NCBI RefSeq assembly: GCF_001347015.1
Contig: NZ_CFGI01000003.1
Coordinates: 146,201-210,200 of the forward strand
Direction of reading: 5' to 3'
Length of the DNA: 64,000 bases
Origin: Streptococcus pneumoniae
GTDB lineage: Bacteria; Bacillota; Bacilli; Lactobacillales; Streptococcaceae
This document shows, piece after piece, positions 1 to 11,801 of this stretch. The number at the start of each line of letters is the position of its first letter. The stretch's first letter is position 1. A program made the position numbers and the translations under genes. The notes beneath the pieces are model-generated. The model saw nothing but the letters and a program-made list of their open reading frames with translations. It was not told where the DNA came from and searched no databases.

Positions 1-369
1 TATACAGGTGAGGATGGAGATGCTTTCCATGCCATGAATCTTGGTGCGGATGGGGTTATTTCTGTTGCATCCCATACAAATGGGGATGAAATGCACGAGA
101 TGTTTACTGCCATTGCCGAGAGTGATATGAAGAAAGCCGCAGCTATTCAGCGTAAATTCATTCCTAAGGTTAATGCCCTCTTCTCTTATCCAAGTCCTGC
201 TCCAGTTAAGGCCGTTCTTAACTACATGGGATTTGAAGCTGGACCGACTCGTCTACCTCTAGTTCCAGCACCAGAAGAAGATGCCAAACGCATTATCAAA
301 GTCGTCGTAGATGGCGACTACGAAGCGACCAAGGCAACTGTAACAGGTGTCTTAAGACCAGATTACTAA
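1..369 (+). CDS. dapA: 4-hydroxy-tetrahydrodipicolinate synthase, C-terminal part
   Basis: The reading frame is open from base 1, so the gene starts upstream of the window and only about 122 C-terminal residues are present. DapA condenses pyruvate with aspartate semialdehyde, the first committed step of the diaminopimelate/lysine branch that feeds peptidoglycan. The visible part is the last strand and helices of the TIM barrel ([11 protein letters not shown]) and the C-terminal helical domain. The Schiff-base lysine and the Arg/Tyr active-site residues lie upstream and cannot be checked. A clear hairpin terminator follows the stop. Identification rests on family resemblance and on the neighbours, which match the pneumococcal order. 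Confidence 0.9.
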   Translation, partial: YTGEDGDAFHAMNLGADGVISVASHTNGDEMHEMFTAIAESDMKKAAAIQRKFIPKVNALFSYPSPAPVKAVLNYMGFEAGPTRLPLVPAPEEDAKRIIKVVVDGDYEATKATVTGVLRPDY

Positions 370-380
370 TAAAGATAATA

Positions 381-416
381 AAATCCATGACCGTAAGAAC
401 GATCATGGATTTTTCT
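381..416 (+). terminator. Rho-independent terminator between dapA and mnmE
   Basis: A perfect 10-bp stem (AAATCCATGA, 381-390, with its complement at 403-412) has a 12-base loop and is followed by a T-rich tract. It sits between the convergent ends of dapA and mnmE and probably serves both. Confidence 0.8.
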
Positions 417-1789
417 TATTTTCCTAAACAGAATTGGCTAAAGAGTTGGGTAATGAGTTCATCAGGAGCAGCATCTCCAGTGATTTCTCCGAGGATTTCC
501 CAAGTACGAGTCAAGTCAACTTGAAGTAAGTCAACTGGCATCCCCAGTTCAAGACCTTCGTTTACAGCTTGTAGGCTTTCAACTGCCTTCTCAATCAAGG
601 AAATATGACGGGCATTTGACAAGTAGGTAGCATCTTGTTCAACCAAACCAGCATTTTCAAAGAAGAGGTTGTTGATTCTCTCTTCAATCTTGTCGATGTT
701 TTGGTTTTTAAGGACTGAAATACGAATAACGTCTTCAGGTAGTTCTGAAGTTTCAATCGCTTCAGGCAGGTCAGTTTTGTTAAGAAGAATAATGCGATTA
801 GTCTCCTGACTGATTTCTAGGAGTTGGCGGTCTTGGGCAGTTAGTGGTTCACTGGCATTTAGCACCAGTAGAACTAAGTCAGCTTCCTTGAGGGCTTTTT
901 TCGAACGCTCAACACCTATTTGTTCCACAATGTCATCTGTTTCACGAATACCAGCTGTGTCAATCAATTTGAGAGGAACACCGTTGATGTTGACGTATTC
1001 TTCGATGACATCTCGAGTAGTACCAGCAATATCTGTGACGATAGCCTTGTCCTCACGCAAGAGGTTGTTGAGGAGGCTAGATTTTCCAACGTTGGGGCGT
1101 CCGATGATAGCTGTTGAAATTCCTTCACGGAGGATTTTGCCGCGACGGGCTGTCCTAAGGAGATTAGTTAGCAATTGCTCAAACTCCATAGTCTTCTCAC
1201 GGACAACAGCAGTAGTGGCTTCCTCAACATCGTCATACTCAGGATAGTCGATATTGACCTCAACTTGGGCAAGTGTATTGAGGATTTCTTGACGGGTATT
1301 ATTGATAAGATCAGAAAGGGAACCATCTAATTGTTTGACCGCAATGTTCATGGCCTTGTCTGTCTTGGCGCGGATGATATCCATCACCGCCTCGGCCTGT
1401 GTCAAATCCACACGACCGTTTAGAAAGGCACGTTTGGTAAATTCACCAGGTTCTGCTAACCGAGCTCCTTCACGGATAGCTAGTTGGAGAATTTCATTGG
1501 TCACGGCAATCCCGCCGTGAGTGTTAATCTCGATAATATCCTCACGAGTGAAGGTTTTTGGAGACTTCATAGCTCCCACCATGACCTCGTCCATGACTTT
1601 ACCAGTCAGAGGATCAACGATGTGACCGTAGTTGAGAGTGTGGCTAGCAACCTTGCTCAAGTCTTTTCCTTTAAAAATCTTTTGCGCAATAGCAAAACTG
1701 TCTGTTCCGCTCAGGCGGACAATACCAATAGCCCCTTCACCTAGTGGAGTAGAGATAGCAGCGATGGTATCAAATTCACGTGTAATCAT
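416..1789 (-). CDS. mnmE: tRNA uridine-5-carboxymethylaminomethyl(34) synthesis GTPase MnmE
   Basis: MnmE, with MnmG, modifies the wobble uridine (cmnm5U34) of tRNAs reading A/G-ending codons. The 457-residue product has an N-terminal tetrahydrofolate-binding domain ([20 protein letters not shown]), a central helical region and an inserted Ras-like G domain with P-loop [10 protein letters not shown]3 [10 protein letters not shown] and NKTD. It ends in the conserved FCLGK, whose Cys is the family's C-terminal CxGK motif. A longer frame reaches 1846, but the start at 1789 has a TAAAGGA Shine-Dalgarno and gives the family N-terminus. It is transcribed against its neighbours and ends at the shared terminator with dapA. 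Confidence 0.96.
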   Translation of the reverse strand: MITREFDTIAAISTPLGEGAIGIVRLSGTDSFAIAQKIFKGKDLSKVASHTLNYGHIVDPLTGKVMDEVMVGAMKSPKTFTREDIIEINTHGGIAVTNEILQLAIREGARLAEPGEFTKRAFLNGRVDLTQAEAVMDIIRAKTDKAMNIAVKQLDGSLSDLINNTRQEILNTLAQVEVNIDYPEYDDVEEATTAVVREKTMEFEQLLTNLLRTARRGKILREGISTAIIGRPNVGKSSLLNNLLREDKAIVTDIAGTTRDVIEEYVNINGVPLKLIDTAGIRETDDIVEQIGVERSKKALKEADLVLLVLNASEPLTAQDRQLLEISQETNRIILLNKTDLPEAIETSELPEDVIRISVLKNQNIDKIEERINNLFFENAGLVEQDATYLSNARHISLIEKAVESLQAVNEGLELGMPVDLLQVDLTRTWEILGEITGDAAPDELITQLFSQFCLGK

Positions 1790-1895
1790 ATTGTTTCCTT
1801 TAATAAATAGCTCTTTTCTTGGAAATTTTTCCAAGTCTCTTTTCAAATTGTAACAAATTTGAACTATTTCTTCAATGGATGCTACTTGGAGATTG

Positions 1896-1922
1896 AAAAA
1901 GCCTAAGCAATTCTGCTTAAGC
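1896..1922 (-). terminator. Terminator downstream of the tautomerase gene
   Basis: Read on the minus strand, a 9-bp stem (GCTTAAGCA / TGCTTAGGC, one mismatch) is followed by TTTTT. It lies just after the tautomerase stop codon and separates it from mnmE. Confidence 0.7.
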
Positions 1923-1926
1923 TAGC

Positions 1927-2109
1927 TTATTTGGTGCGCATTTCACCTTGAGGGAAGTAAGTTCCTTCTGGCATGTCGTTGATGATGACATGGACAGCAG
2001 ATTGAGGTGCTCCAGTGTTACGGACAACAGCTTCCGTTACTTCCTTAGCAAGAGCCTTCTTTTGCTCGAGCGTGCGTCCTTCAAATAAATCGATGCGTAC
2101 AAATGGCAT
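1927..2109 (-). CDS. 4-oxalocrotonate tautomerase family enzyme
   Basis: This 60-residue protein begins MPFVRIDLFEGR. Proline directly after the initiator Met is the catalytic amino-terminal base (Pro1 after Met removal) of this family. Members are small hexameric keto-enol tautomerases; the physiological substrate in streptococci is not known. The frame extends five codons further upstream, but starting there would bury the essential Pro, so 2109 is the start. The rest (EQKKALAKEVTEAVV, HVIINDMPEG) fits the beta-alpha-beta fold. The gene has its own terminator and is divergent from tdk. Confidence 0.9.
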   Translation of the reverse strand: MPFVRIDLFEGRTLEQKKALAKEVTEAVVRNTGAPQSAVHVIINDMPEGTYFPQGEMRTK

Positions 2110-2161
2110 AATAGCTTCCTCCACTAGTTTTTGATTTCTTCTATTTTACCACATTTTGCCG

Positions 2162-2190
2162 TTTAAAGCTTAAGAAAATTATGATATACT
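2162..2190 (+). promoter_or_regulatory. Probable tdk promoter (extended -10)
   Basis: TGATATACT at 2182-2190 is an extended -10 box. A weak -35 (TTTAAA, 2162-2167) lies 17 bases upstream. It faces the tdk-prfA-prmC run of genes, with the tdk start about 43 bases downstream. Confidence 0.55.
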
Positions 2191-2232
2191 AGAATGTAGC
2201 AAAAATTTAGAAATGGACGTGAAGCAAGAAAC

Positions 2233-2832
2233 ATGGCACAGTTGTATTATCGTTATGGGACCATGAACTCTGGTAAAACGATTGAGATTCTCAAGGTGGC
2301 CTATAACTACGAGGAGCAAGGAAAAGGTGTTGTGATTATGACCTCGGCTCTGGATACTCGTGACGGTGTTGGCTATGTATCGAGTCGAATTGGCATGAAA
2401 CGCTCTGCCATTGCGATTGAGGAAACGACGGATATCTTTGGATTTATCCGTGATTTACCAGAAACACCTTACTGTGTTTTGGTCGATGAAGCCCAGTTTC
2501 TCAAACGTCACCATGTTTATGACCTAGCTCGTGTTGTAGACGAGTTAGATATACCCGTCATGGCTTTTGGTTTGAAAAATGACTTTCGTAATGAATTGTT
2601 CGAAGGTTCCAAGTATCTCTTGCTTTTAGCAGACAAGATTGACGAAATCAAGACCATCTGTCAGTATTGCAAGAAAAAGGCGACCATGGTGTTGCGTACA
2701 CAGGATGGACTGCCCGTTTACGATGGAGAACAGATCCAGATTGGTGGTAATGAAACCTATATCTCGGTTTGCCGTAAACATTATTTTGCGCCAATGATAA
2801 CCTCTAACAAGGAGCAAAACTATGACAATTGA
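2233..2832 (+). CDS. tdk: Thymidine kinase
   Basis: Tdk phosphorylates thymidine to dTMP in the salvage pathway. The 199-residue protein is a type II thymidine kinase: P-loop GTMNSGKT at residues 9-16, the Walker B-like VLVDEAQFL near residue 87, and a zinc-lasso region with CQYC near 152 and a C-terminal Cys (SVCRKHYF). It starts at ATGGCACAG after an AGCAAGAAAC leader with a weak Shine-Dalgarno. Its end overlaps the next gene by 11 bases, so the two are probably co-transcribed and translationally coupled. Confidence 0.96.
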   Translation: MAQLYYRYGTMNSGKTIEILKVAYNYEEQGKGVVIMTSALDTRDGVGYVSSRIGMKRSAIAIEETTDIFGFIRDLPETPYCVLVDEAQFLKRHHVYDLARVVDELDIPVMAFGLKNDFRNELFEGSKYLLLLADKIDEIKTICQYCKKKATMVLRTQDGLPVYDGEQIQIGGNETYISVCRKHYFAPMITSNKEQNYDN

Positions 2833-3301
2833 ACTAAGAGATGTTACAATGGAAAATTATTTTGATGTTTTGAATTTGGATGTCAAGGAATATCAAAAAC
2901 AATTCATTGCTACTAACGCAATTAGTTTAGCTGAAGCATACGTCTACACTAAAAATGGAGATTTTGTAGCTCCATTGGCAGTTTATGATAATGATGCAAT
3001 TATAGGTTTTGTGATGATAGCTTATGATAAAAAGATCGGAATTAGTAGTGGAAATTATTTACTATTTCGTTTTATGATTGATAAGAATTTTCAAAATCAA
3101 GGATATTTTAAACCAATTATGAATAAAGTGCTAGACTATGTTCGGACAGCGCCAGCAGGTTTAGGCAATAAACTTTGGTTGTCTTATGAACCAGAAAATG
3201 AATATGCAAGATCTTGTTACCTCAGTTATGGATTTAAAGAAACTGGGGAAATATCCGAGAACGAAGTAGTAGCAATCTATGATTTAACAATTGAGAAATA
3301 A
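2822..3301 (+). CDS. GNAT-family N-acetyltransferase
   Basis: This 159-residue protein resembles GCN5-related N-acetyltransferases: beta-strand [18 protein letters not shown], core strand [18 protein letters not shown] (acetyl-CoA pyrophosphate loop region, variant of Q/RxxGxG/A) and the C-terminal [19 protein letters not shown] motif typical of the fold. The sequence is similar in style to spermine/spermidine acetyltransferases of the BltD/PaiA type, but the substrate is unproven. It overlaps tdk by 11 bases and is followed after 9 bases by prfA. It looks more AT-rich than prfA beside it. Confidence 0.8.
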   Translation: MTIELRDVTMENYFDVLNLDVKEYQKQFIATNAISLAEAYVYTKNGDFVAPLAVYDNDAIIGFVMIAYDKKIGISSGNYLLFRFMIDKNFQNQGYFKPIMNKVLDYVRTAPAGLGNKLWLSYEPENEYARSCYLSYGFKETGEISENEVVAIYDLTIEK

Positions 3302-3310
3302 GGAGAAAAA

Positions 3311-4390
3311 ATGAACATCTATGATCAACTACAAGCAGTAGAAGACCGTTATGAAGAACTAGGAGAATTGCTCAGTGACCCGGATGTCGTTTCAGACACC
3401 AAACGTTTTATGGAGCTTTCAAAAGAAGAGGCTTCAAGTCGTGATACGGTGACAGCCTACCGTGAGTACAAACAAGTCCTTCAAAACATCGTTGACGCTG
3501 AAGAGATGATTAAGGAATCAAGCGGAGATGCGGACTTGGAAGAAATGGCCAAGCAAGAGCTCAAAGATGCCAAGGCTGAAAAAGAAGAATACGAAGAAAA
3601 ACTGAAAATCTTGCTCCTTCCTAAAGATCCAAACGATGACAAGAACATCATCCTTGAAATCCGTGGCGCTGCTGGTGGAGACGAAGCGGCACTTTTCGCT
3701 GGAGACCTTCTAACTATGTATCAAAAGTATGCGGAAGCCCAAGGTTGGCGCTTTGAAGTCATGGAAGCCTCTATGAATGGTGTCGGTGGTTTCAAAGAAG
3801 TGGTTGCCATGATTTCGGGTCAATCTGTATACTCTAAACTCAAGTACGAATCAGGTGCCCACCGTGTGCAACGTGTTCCTGTGACAGAAAGTCAAGGCCG
3901 TGTTCATACTTCGACAGCGACAGTTCTTGTTATGCCAGAAGTTGAAGAGGTTGAATATGATATTGATCCAAAAGACCTTCGTGTTGACATCTATCACGCC
4001 TCTGGTGCTGGTGGACAGAACGTCAATAAGGTTGCGACTGCCGTTCGTATCGTTCACTTGCCAACCAATATCAAGGTTGAGATGCAGGAAGAACGTACCC
4101 AGCAGAAAAACCGTGAGAAGGCCATGAAAATCATCCGTGCGCGTGTTGCTGACCACTTTGCACAAATTGCACAAGATGAACAAGACGCTGAGCGCAAGTC
4201 AACAATCGGTACTGGTGACCGTTCAGAACGGATTCGTACTTATAACTTCCCACAAAACCGTGTTACGGACCACCGTATCGGCTTGACTCTCCAAAAACTA
4301 GATACTATTTTGTCTGGTAAATTGGATGAAGTTGTGGATGCCTTGGTTCTTTATGACCAAACACAAAAATTAGAAGAATTAAACAAATAA
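3311..4390 (+). CDS. prfA: Peptide chain release factor 1
   Basis: RF1 recognises UAA and UAG and triggers peptidyl-tRNA hydrolysis. The 359-residue protein has the codon-recognition tripeptide in the PxT form (RVPVTES) and the universal GGQ loop ([12 protein letters not shown]), whose Gln is methylated by PrmC. The acidic N-terminal helical domain is also typical. The start is preceded by AAGGAGAAAAA. Its stop TAATG overlaps the prmC start by one base, so the factor and its modifying enzyme are coupled. Confidence 0.98.
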   Translation: MNIYDQLQAVEDRYEELGELLSDPDVVSDTKRFMELSKEEASSRDTVTAYREYKQVLQNIVDAEEMIKESSGDADLEEMAKQELKDAKAEKEEYEEKLKILLLPKDPNDDKNIILEIRGAAGGDEAALFAGDLLTMYQKYAEAQGWRFEVMEASMNGVGGFKEVVAMISGQSVYSKLKYESGAHRVQRVPVTESQGRVHTSTATVLVMPEVEEVEYDIDPKDLRVDIYHASGAGGQNVNKVATAVRIVHLPTNIKVEMQEERTQQKNREKAMKIIRARVADHFAQIAQDEQDAERKSTIGTGDRSERIRTYNFPQNRVTDHRIGLTLQKLDTILSGKLDEVVDALVLYDQTQKLEELNK

Positions 4391-5226
4391 TGAAATTAGC
4401 TCAATTATTTTCAGATTTTGAAGAAGAGTTGATAGGACAAGGAGAGGAAGCTGAAAGCCTCTCTTTTGTCTATCGTAGCCTGAAAAATCTCTCTTTTACG
4501 GACTTTGTTTTTGCCCTCCAGCAAGAGGTGACAAAAGAGGAAGAAGTATTTGTAAAAGGAATTTTCCAACAGTTAGCAGCTCATAAACCGGCTCAGTACA
4601 TCATTGGACAGGCAGATTTTTATGGAATGCAGTTAAAAGTTGATGAGCGAGTATTGATCCCTCGTCCAGAAACAGAGGAGTTGGTGGAGCTTATCCTGGC
4701 TGAAAATCCTGAGACGAATCTTTCAGTTCTGGATATTGGAACAGGAAGTGGAGCTATTGCTCTCGCCTTAGCAAAAAATAGACCAGCTTGGTCAGTGACG
4801 GCAGTAGATATTTCCCAAGATGCCTTAGATTTAGCTAAGGAAAATGCTAAAAATCAAAATCTTCAAATATTTTTAAAAAAATCTGACTGTTTTACAGAAA
4901 TTTCTGAAAAATATGATATAATTGTTTCCAATCCACCCTATATCTCTCGTGAAGATGAGTCAGAGGTCAGCTTGAATGTCTTGCATTCGGAGCCTCATCT
5001 AGCTCTCTTTGCAGACGAGGATGGCCTAGCTATTTACCGTAGAATTGCGGAAGATGCAACAGACTATCTCAAAGATGGTGGTAAGATTTACCTTGAAATT
5101 GGATACAAGCAAGGTCAAAGTGTTCCTGAACTTTTTAGGAAACATCTTCCTGAAAAGCGAGTACGAATACTCAAGGACCAATTTGGTCAAGATAGGATGG
5201 TCGTGGTTGATGATGGACAGGATTAG
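4390..5226 (+). CDS. prmC: Peptide chain release factor N5-glutamine methyltransferase
   Basis: PrmC methylates the GGQ glutamine of RF1 and RF2. The 278-residue protein has the N-terminal helical substrate-binding domain, a RVLIPRPETEELVE segment, SAM-binding motif VLDIGTGSGAIALALA and the diagnostic catalytic motif IIVSNPPYISRED. It starts one base before the prfA stop ends, and its 3' end overlaps the sua5 start by 17 bases, which indicates an operon prfA-prmC-sua5-GNAT. Confidence 0.97.
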   Translation: MKLAQLFSDFEEELIGQGEEAESLSFVYRSLKNLSFTDFVFALQQEVTKEEEVFVKGIFQQLAAHKPAQYIIGQADFYGMQLKVDERVLIPRPETEELVELILAENPETNLSVLDIGTGSGAIALALAKNRPAWSVTAVDISQDALDLAKENAKNQNLQIFLKKSDCFTEISEKYDIIVSNPPYISREDESEVSLNVLHSEPHLALFADEDGLAIYRRIAEDATDYLKDGGKIYLEIGYKQGQSVPELFRKHLPEKRVRILKDQFGQDRMVVVDDGQD

Positions 5227-5812
5227 ACAAGAGTTGGAAAAGGGCGGAGCAGTCGTTCTGCCTACAGAGACGGTTTATGGTCTTTTTGCCAAGGCGCTAG
5301 ACGAAAAAGCAGTTGACCATGTTTACCAGCTCAAACGTCGACCTAGAGACAAAGCACTCAATCTCAATATCGCCTCTTTAGAGGTTATCTTGCACTTTTC
5401 AAAGAATCAGCCAGCTTATCTACAAAAACTTGTCGAGACCTTTTTACCAGGTCCCTTGACCATTATTCTCGAAGCCAATGACCGAGTTCCCTATTGGGTC
5501 AATTCTGGTCTTGAAACTGTTGGATTTCGGATGCCCAGTCACCCTATCACACTGGATTTAATTCGAGTGACAGGGCCCTTGATTGGGCCGTCTGCCAATA
5601 TTTCAGGTCAGGCAAGTGGAGTGACCTTTGAACAAATTCTGAAGGATTTTGACCAAGAGGTTCTGGGTCTGGAAGACGATGCTTTTCTAACTGGACAGGA
5701 TTCAACTATTTTGGACTTGTCTGGAGACAAGGTGAAAATCTTACGCCAAGGGACCATTAAGCGAGAAGATATTCTTACTCAGTTGCCAGAGATTTCTTTT
5801 GAGGAGGCATGA
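5210..5812 (+). CDS. L-threonylcarbamoyladenylate synthase (Sua5/YciO/YrdC family)
   Basis: This protein makes threonylcarbamoyl-AMP for t6A37 modification of ANN-decoding tRNAs. The 200-residue protein carries the YrdC hallmarks: GGAVVLPTETVYGLFAKA near the N-terminus, KRRPRDKALNLNI (nucleotide-binding KRP..K), LPGPLTIILEAN, and GPLIGPSANISGQ. It lacks the extra C-terminal domain of long Sua5, so it is the short form. The start inside prmC (ATGATGGAC at 5210) fits the family N-terminus; a much longer in-frame extension to 5045 overlaps prmC and is not credible. The stop overlaps the Shine-Dalgarno of the following gene. Confidence 0.93.
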   Translation: MMDRIRQELEKGGAVVLPTETVYGLFAKALDEKAVDHVYQLKRRPRDKALNLNIASLEVILHFSKNQPAYLQKLVETFLPGPLTIILEANDRVPYWVNSGLETVGFRMPSHPITLDLIRVTGPLIGPSANISGQASGVTFEQILKDFDQEVLGLEDDAFLTGQDSTILDLSGDKVKILRQGTIKREDILTQLPEISFEEA

Positions 5813-5813
5813 A

Positions 5814-6245
5814 ATGCTAAGAAATTTAAGAGAAACTGATGTGAAAGCAATATGTGAGATCAACCAAGATGCTTTGGGCTATTCTTTTAGTCCAGAGGAA
5901 ACGGCTAGTCAATTAGCTAGACTGTCTCAGAATTCACATCATTTCTTACTTGCTTATGAGGATGAAGCTAGTCATGCCTTGCTTGGTTATGTCCACGCTG
6001 AGGTCTATGAATCACTTTATTCTAAAGCAGGATTTAATATCTTAGCCTTAGCAGTTTCACCTCAAGCGCAAGGTCAAGGTATTGGTAAAAGTTTACTACA
6101 AGGGTTGGAACAAGAAGCTAAAAGACGTGGTTATGGGTTTATCCGCTTAAACTCTGCTGATCATCGTCTGGGAGCTCATGCATTTTATGAAAAAGTTGGT
6201 TATACTTGTGATAAAATGCAGAAACGGTTTATTCGCATCTTTTAG
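5814..6245 (+). CDS. GNAT-family acetyltransferase
   Basis: This is a 143-residue protein of the GNAT fold. The acetyl-CoA site is ILALAVSPQAQGQGIGKSLL (QxxGxG loop), followed by RLNSADHRLGAHAFYEKVGY, the conserved C-terminal motif. The start at 5814 is preceded by GAGGAGG at 5801-5807 with six bases of spacing; an earlier in-frame start at 5799 would overlap that ribosome site and is rejected. It is the last gene of the prfA-prmC-sua5 cluster. The substrate (small molecule or protein N-terminus) cannot be told from sequence. Confidence 0.85.
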   Translation: MLRNLRETDVKAICEINQDALGYSFSPEETASQLARLSQNSHHFLLAYEDEASHALLGYVHAEVYESLYSKAGFNILALAVSPQAQGQGIGKSLLQGLEQEAKRRGYGFIRLNSADHRLGAHAFYEKVGYTCDKMQKRFIRIF

Positions 6246-6305
6246 TTTATTTTCTTATTGTAAAATCAAACTAATGGACTAGTCACACAATAAAGGAGAA
6301 GACCT

Positions 6306-7562
6306 ATGATTTTTGACAAAGATGATTTTAAAGTATACGATGCTGATCTCTGGAATGCTATTGCCAAAGAAGAAGAACGCCAACAGAATAATATCGAGTT
6401 GATTGCTTCGGAAAACGTAGTTTCCAAGGCTGTTATGGCAGCTCAAGGGTCTATCTTGACAAACAAATATGCCGAGGGTTACCCAGGACACCGTTATTAT
6501 GGTGGAACGGATGTAGTAGATGTGGTAGAATCTCTAGCCATTGAACGCGCAAAAGAAATTTTCGGCGCTAAATTCGCTAATGTCCAACCTCACTCAGGCA
6601 GCCAAGCCAACTGTGCGGCTTACATGGCCTTGATTGAGCCAGGTGATACGGTTATGGGGATGGATTTGGCAGCAGGTGGACACTTGACCCACGGAGCTCC
6701 AGTTAGCTTCTCAGGTCAAACCTACAACTTTGTTTCTTACAGTGTTGACCCTGAAACGGAACTCTTGGACTTTGATGCTATCTTGAAACAAGCCCAAGAA
6801 GTAAAACCAAAATTGATCGTAGCAGGTGCTTCAGCCTATTCTCAAATTATCGACTTTTCAAAATTCCGTGAAATTGCGGACGCTGTTGGGGCTAAGCTCA
6901 TGGTAGATATGGCTCATATCGCTGGTTTGGTTGCAGCTGGTCTTCACCCAAGTCCAGTACCATACGCTCATATCACTACAACAACGACCCACAAAACCCT
7001 TCGTGGACCTCGTGGTGGTTTGATTTTGACCAATGATGAAGACTTAGCTAAGAAAATCAATTCAGCTATTTTCCCTGGTATTCAGGGTGGCCCTTTGGAG
7101 CATGTTGTGGCAGCTAAAGCTGTTTCCTTCAAAGAAGTCTTGGATCCAGCCTTCAAGGAATATGCTGCTAATGTTATCAAGAACAGCAAGGCTATGGCAG
7201 ATGTCTTCTTACAAGACCCTGATTTCCGTATCGTTTCTGGAGGAACTGAAAACCACCTCTTCCTAGTGGATGTGACTAAAGTTGTAGAAAACGGAAAAGT
7301 TGCTCAAAACTTGCTGGATGAAGTCAATATTACCCTAAATAAAAACTCAATCCCTTACGAAACCTTATCACCATTCAAGACTAGTGGGATTCGTATCGGA
7401 GCAGCAGCTATTACTGCACGTGGATTTGGTGAAGAAGAAAGTCGCAAAGTGGCTGAGCTCATCATTAAAACTCTTAAGAATGCAGAAAATGAAGCTGTCT
7501 TAGAAGAAGTGAGAAGTGAAGTCAAAGTGTTGACAGACGCCTTCCCATTATACGAGGACTAA
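6306..7562 (+). CDS. glyA: Serine hydroxymethyltransferase
   Basis: GlyA interconverts serine and glycine while loading tetrahydrofolate with a one-carbon unit. The 418-residue protein shows [12 protein letters not shown] (substrate/PLP N-terminal region), [19 protein letters not shown] and the PLP lysine motif [14 protein letters not shown]. Length and motifs are standard. The start is preceded by AAGGAGAAGACCT. It precedes the nucleoid-associated gene by seven bases, as in pneumococcus by memory. Confidence 0.98.
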   Translation: MIFDKDDFKVYDADLWNAIAKEEERQQNNIELIASENVVSKAVMAAQGSILTNKYAEGYPGHRYYGGTDVVDVVESLAIERAKEIFGAKFANVQPHSGSQANCAAYMALIEPGDTVMGMDLAAGGHLTHGAPVSFSGQTYNFVSYSVDPETELLDFDAILKQAQEVKPKLIVAGASAYSQIIDFSKFREIADAVGAKLMVDMAHIAGLVAAGLHPSPVPYAHITTTTTHKTLRGPRGGLILTNDEDLAKKINSAIFPGIQGGPLEHVVAAKAVSFKEVLDPAFKEYAANVIKNSKAMADVFLQDPDFRIVSGGTENHLFLVDVTKVVENGKVAQNLLDEVNITLNKNSIPYETLSPFKTSGIRIGAAAITARGFGEEESRKVAELIIKTLKNAENEAVLEEVRSEVKVLTDAFPLYED

Positions 7563-7569
7563 AACTTTT

Positions 7570-8544
7570 ATGGACATTTATATTAAGAAAGCCATTATTC
7601 ACCAGTTCAGTCCGGATGATACCGAGCTGTTCCTAGCGGATAAGCTTCTCAATATTACTCCAAAAATCGAAGAATACCTGCGTAGAAAAATTGAACGTGT
7701 GTATTCAGATGAAGCTAAGACTGGGATTTTCGAGGAAGAAAATCCCTTCTTCAATCATATCACAGACGATTTGTTGGAGACATCAGTAACACTGGCTAAT
7801 CTCTGGAAAGAAGAGTTCAGTATTTCTGAAAACCTCAAGACCAATGACTTGATTTTTGTGCAATTTTCGAAAGAAGGCGTGGAACATTTCGCTTTCTTGC
7901 GAATTGCTCTGCGTGAGACCTTGACTCACCTCGGAGGAGAAGTTGATAATCCAATCAAGCTGACTCAGAATAACCTGCCTGGATTTGGAACAGGGGCTGA
8001 TGAGGCCTTGGTGGTTAATCTTCAGAGTCGCAAGTACCATCTGATTGAAAAACGAATCAAGTATAACGGGGCTTTCTTGAACTATTTTTCAGATAATCTT
8101 CTTGCTGTCGCTCCTAAGATTTCTCCTAAGAAATCTATCAAGGAATTGGAAAAAACAGCACAGCGCATTGCTGAGACTTTTAACACAGATGATTTTCAAT
8201 TTCAATCCAAGGTCAAATCAGCGATTTTCAACAACCTAGAAGAAAGCAATGAATTGTCACCAGAGAAACTGGCCAATGACCTTTTTGACAACAATCTGAC
8301 GGCTCGTTTGAGCTTTATTGACCAAGTCAAAGAAGCCGTACCAGAACCTGTTCAATTTGATGAAATTGATGCCAGTCGCCAATTAAAGAAATTTGAAAAT
8401 CAAAAACTTTCCTTGTCAAATGGAATTGAGCTCATCGTTCCCAATAACGTCTATCAAGACGCCGAGTCTGTTGAGTTTATCCAAAACGACAATGGAACCT
8501 ACTCTATCTTAATCAAAAATATCGAGGATATCCAAAGTAAATAA
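7570..8544 (+). CDS. Nucleoid-associated protein, NdpA/37K family
   Basis: A 324-residue acidic protein of the YejK/NdpA nucleoid-associated family: N-terminal [22 protein letters not shown], a central [13 protein letters not shown] strand-helix region, and [20 protein letters not shown]. Family members copurify with the nucleoid; no biochemical activity is settled for the streptococcal form. The gene sits 7 bases after glyA and its stop overlaps the start of the next gene (TAATG), so the three are likely co-transcribed. Confidence 0.8.
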   Translation: MDIYIKKAIIHQFSPDDTELFLADKLLNITPKIEEYLRRKIERVYSDEAKTGIFEEENPFFNHITDDLLETSVTLANLWKEEFSISENLKTNDLIFVQFSKEGVEHFAFLRIALRETLTHLGGEVDNPIKLTQNNLPGFGTGADEALVVNLQSRKYHLIEKRIKYNGAFLNYFSDNLLAVAPKISPKKSIKELEKTAQRIAETFNTDDFQFQSKVKSAIFNNLEESNELSPEKLANDLFDNNLTARLSFIDQVKEAVPEPVQFDEIDASRQLKKFENQKLSLSNGIELIVPNNVYQDAESVEFIQNDNGTYSILIKNIEDIQSK

Positions 8545-9158
8545 TGTTTAAACGAATTCGAAGAGTGCTTGTACTAGCAGTCTTCCTTTTTGCTGGATAT
8601 AAAGCTTACCGCATTCACCAAGATGTTAAGCAAGTTATGACCTATCAACCCATGGTGCGAGAAATCTTGAGTGAAAAAGACACCCCAGCAAACGAAGAGC
8701 TTGTGCTCGCTATGATTTATACCGAAACAAAAGGAAAAGAAGGCGACGTCATGCAGTCTAGTGAGTCTGCCAGTGGTTCCACCAACACCATAAATGATAA
8801 CGCCTCTAGCATTCGGCAAGGCGTTCAAACTCTGACAGACAATCTCTATCTGGCCCAGAAGCAGGGTGTTGATGTCTGGACGGCTGTTCAAGCCTATAAT
8901 TTTGGACCAGCCTATATCGATTTTATCGCCCAAAATGGCAAGGAAAATACCTTGGCTCTGGCCAAACAGTACTCTCGTGAGACTGTTGCTCCCTTGCTTG
9001 GTAATACCACTGGAAAGACTTATAGTTATATTCACCCTATTTCCATTTTTCACGGTGCTGAACTTTATGTAAATGGAGGAAACTATTACTATTCTAGGCA
9101 GGTTCATCTTAACCTTTACATCATCAAATGTTTCACTCTCTTTTCAACATCTGGCTAA
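8544..9158 (+). CDS. pvaA: Lysozyme-like exported protein (PvaA type)
   Basis: The 204-residue protein begins with a single hydrophobic helix ([17 protein letters not shown]), so it is a signal-anchored surface protein. The rest is a compact transglycosylase/lysozyme-like domain: [21 protein letters not shown] with a Glu in the position of the catalytic acid, [12 protein letters not shown], and [13 protein letters not shown]. This matches the pneumococcal vaccine antigen A family. The C-terminus is slightly irregular ([18 protein letters not shown]) and may have drifted. It is translationally coupled to the preceding gene. Confidence 0.82.
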   Translation: MFKRIRRVLVLAVFLFAGYKAYRIHQDVKQVMTYQPMVREILSEKDTPANEELVLAMIYTETKGKEGDVMQSSESASGSTNTINDNASSIRQGVQTLTDNLYLAQKQGVDVWTAVQAYNFGPAYIDFIAQNGKENTLALAKQYSRETVAPLLGNTTGKTYSYIHPISIFHGAELYVNGGNYYYSRQVHLNLYIIKCFTLFSTSG

Positions 9159-9231
9159 TCCAGGTGTTTTTGTTATAAGTTTTCTTTAAGATAGATATAT
9201 TACTCTAAAAAGGTAAAGGAGGGAATTCCCT

Positions 9232-10206
9232 ATGAGAAAGAAACTCTTTCTGACCAGTGCTGCGGTCTTGTGGGCAGTAACAGCTATGAATAGCGCCCAT
9301 GCAGCAACAGATGTTCAAAAAGTTATCGATGAAACCTATGTTCAACCTGAATATGTCCTAGGTTCATCATTGTCTGAAGATCAAAAAAATCAAACCCTTA
9401 AAAAACTAGGCTACAATGCCTCAACAGACACCAAAGAACTCAAGACCATGACACCTGATGTCTATTCTAAGATTATGAATGTGGCCAATGACTCTAGCTT
9501 ACAATTGTATTCATCAGCCAAGATTCAAAAACTAGGTGACAAGTCGCCACTTGAGGTCAAGATTGAAACACCAGAGAACATCACTAAGGTGACTCAGGAT
9601 ATGTACCGAAATGCAGCAGTAACCTTGGGTGTGGAACATGCTAAAATCACTGTAGCAGCCCCTATTCCAGTTACAGGTGAGAGTGCTTTAGCAGGGATTT
9701 ATTATTCGCTAGAAGCTAATGGAGCCAAGGTGCCACAAGCCAACAAAGATTTGGCTCAAGAAGAGCTAAAGGCTTTGTCCGATATCAATGCTGAAAACAA
9801 GGACAAAACAGGCTATGATGCTAATAAATTAAACGTTGCCTTAGCAGATATTAAGTCAGGACTCGCCAAAGCTAAAGAAAGTAAGGGAAATCTGACAGAG
9901 GAAGATGTCCGTAAAATTGTTGAAGATACCTTGAAAAATTACAAACTTGATCAGGTTATAACAGGAAACCAAATCAATATCATCATCAATTTTGCTTTGA
10001 ATCTCTCAAAAAGTGATATTCTTAGCAATACAGACTTCACTAAAACTCTAAATGACCTTAAACAAAGTATTGTTTCACAAGCTGGCGACAGTTTTAAAAA
10101 TATCAACCTTAACTTTGATGCTGATAAGGCGCTAGAGGACGGTGGGAACTTCTTAAGTTCCCTCTGGCAAGCCATTGTCAACTTCTTCAAGAGTTTTGGT
10201 TCTTAA
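9232..10206 (+). CDS. Secreted DUF1002-family protein
   Basis: A 324-residue protein with a clear Sec signal peptide (MRKKLFLTSAAVLWAVTAMN, cleavage expected after SAHAA). The mature part begins TDVQKVIDETYVQP and matches the DUF1002 family of exported proteins of unknown function; the segment AAVTLGVEHAKITVAAPIPV is characteristic. The C-terminus is helical with a Trp-rich tail (LSSLWQAIVNFFKSFG). It has a strong AAAGGAGGG ribosome site and is separated from pvaA by a weak hairpin, so it is probably expressed on its own. Confidence 0.75.
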   Translation: MRKKLFLTSAAVLWAVTAMNSAHAATDVQKVIDETYVQPEYVLGSSLSEDQKNQTLKKLGYNASTDTKELKTMTPDVYSKIMNVANDSSLQLYSSAKIQKLGDKSPLEVKIETPENITKVTQDMYRNAAVTLGVEHAKITVAAPIPVTGESALAGIYYSLEANGAKVPQANKDLAQEELKALSDINAENKDKTGYDANKLNVALADIKSGLAKAKESKGNLTEEDVRKIVEDTLKNYKLDQVITGNQINIIINFALNLSKSDILSNTDFTKTLNDLKQSIVSQAGDSFKNINLNFDADKALEDGGNFLSSLWQAIVNFFKSFGS

Positions 10207-10224
10207 GAAATTTCATGGTATAAT
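10196..10224 (+). promoter_or_regulatory. rlmCD promoter
   Basis: TTGGTT (10196-10201), a 17-base spacer and TATAAT (10219-10224) preceded by TG form an extended -10 promoter. The -35 overlaps the last codons of the upstream gene. The 50-base leader contains a short GCCG/CGGC hairpin next to a T-run. Confidence 0.7.
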
Positions 10225-10267
10225 AGATGGTAACCCTAACGTTGCCGTCTTTTTTGTCGGCCAATAG

Positions 10268-11775
<1,508 letters not shown>

Positions 11776-11801
11776 ATACAACAATAAATATTTATCTTAA
11801 G

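Noticed and set aside
888-1853. Several open frames on the plus strand across mnmE
   Set aside because: They are antisense shadows of a clear, full-length mnmE; no ribosome sites and no family resemblance.
8574-9107. 177-codon open frame antisense to pvaA
   Set aside because: No ribosome site, low-complexity composition, and pvaA on the other strand has a signal anchor and a recognisable domain.
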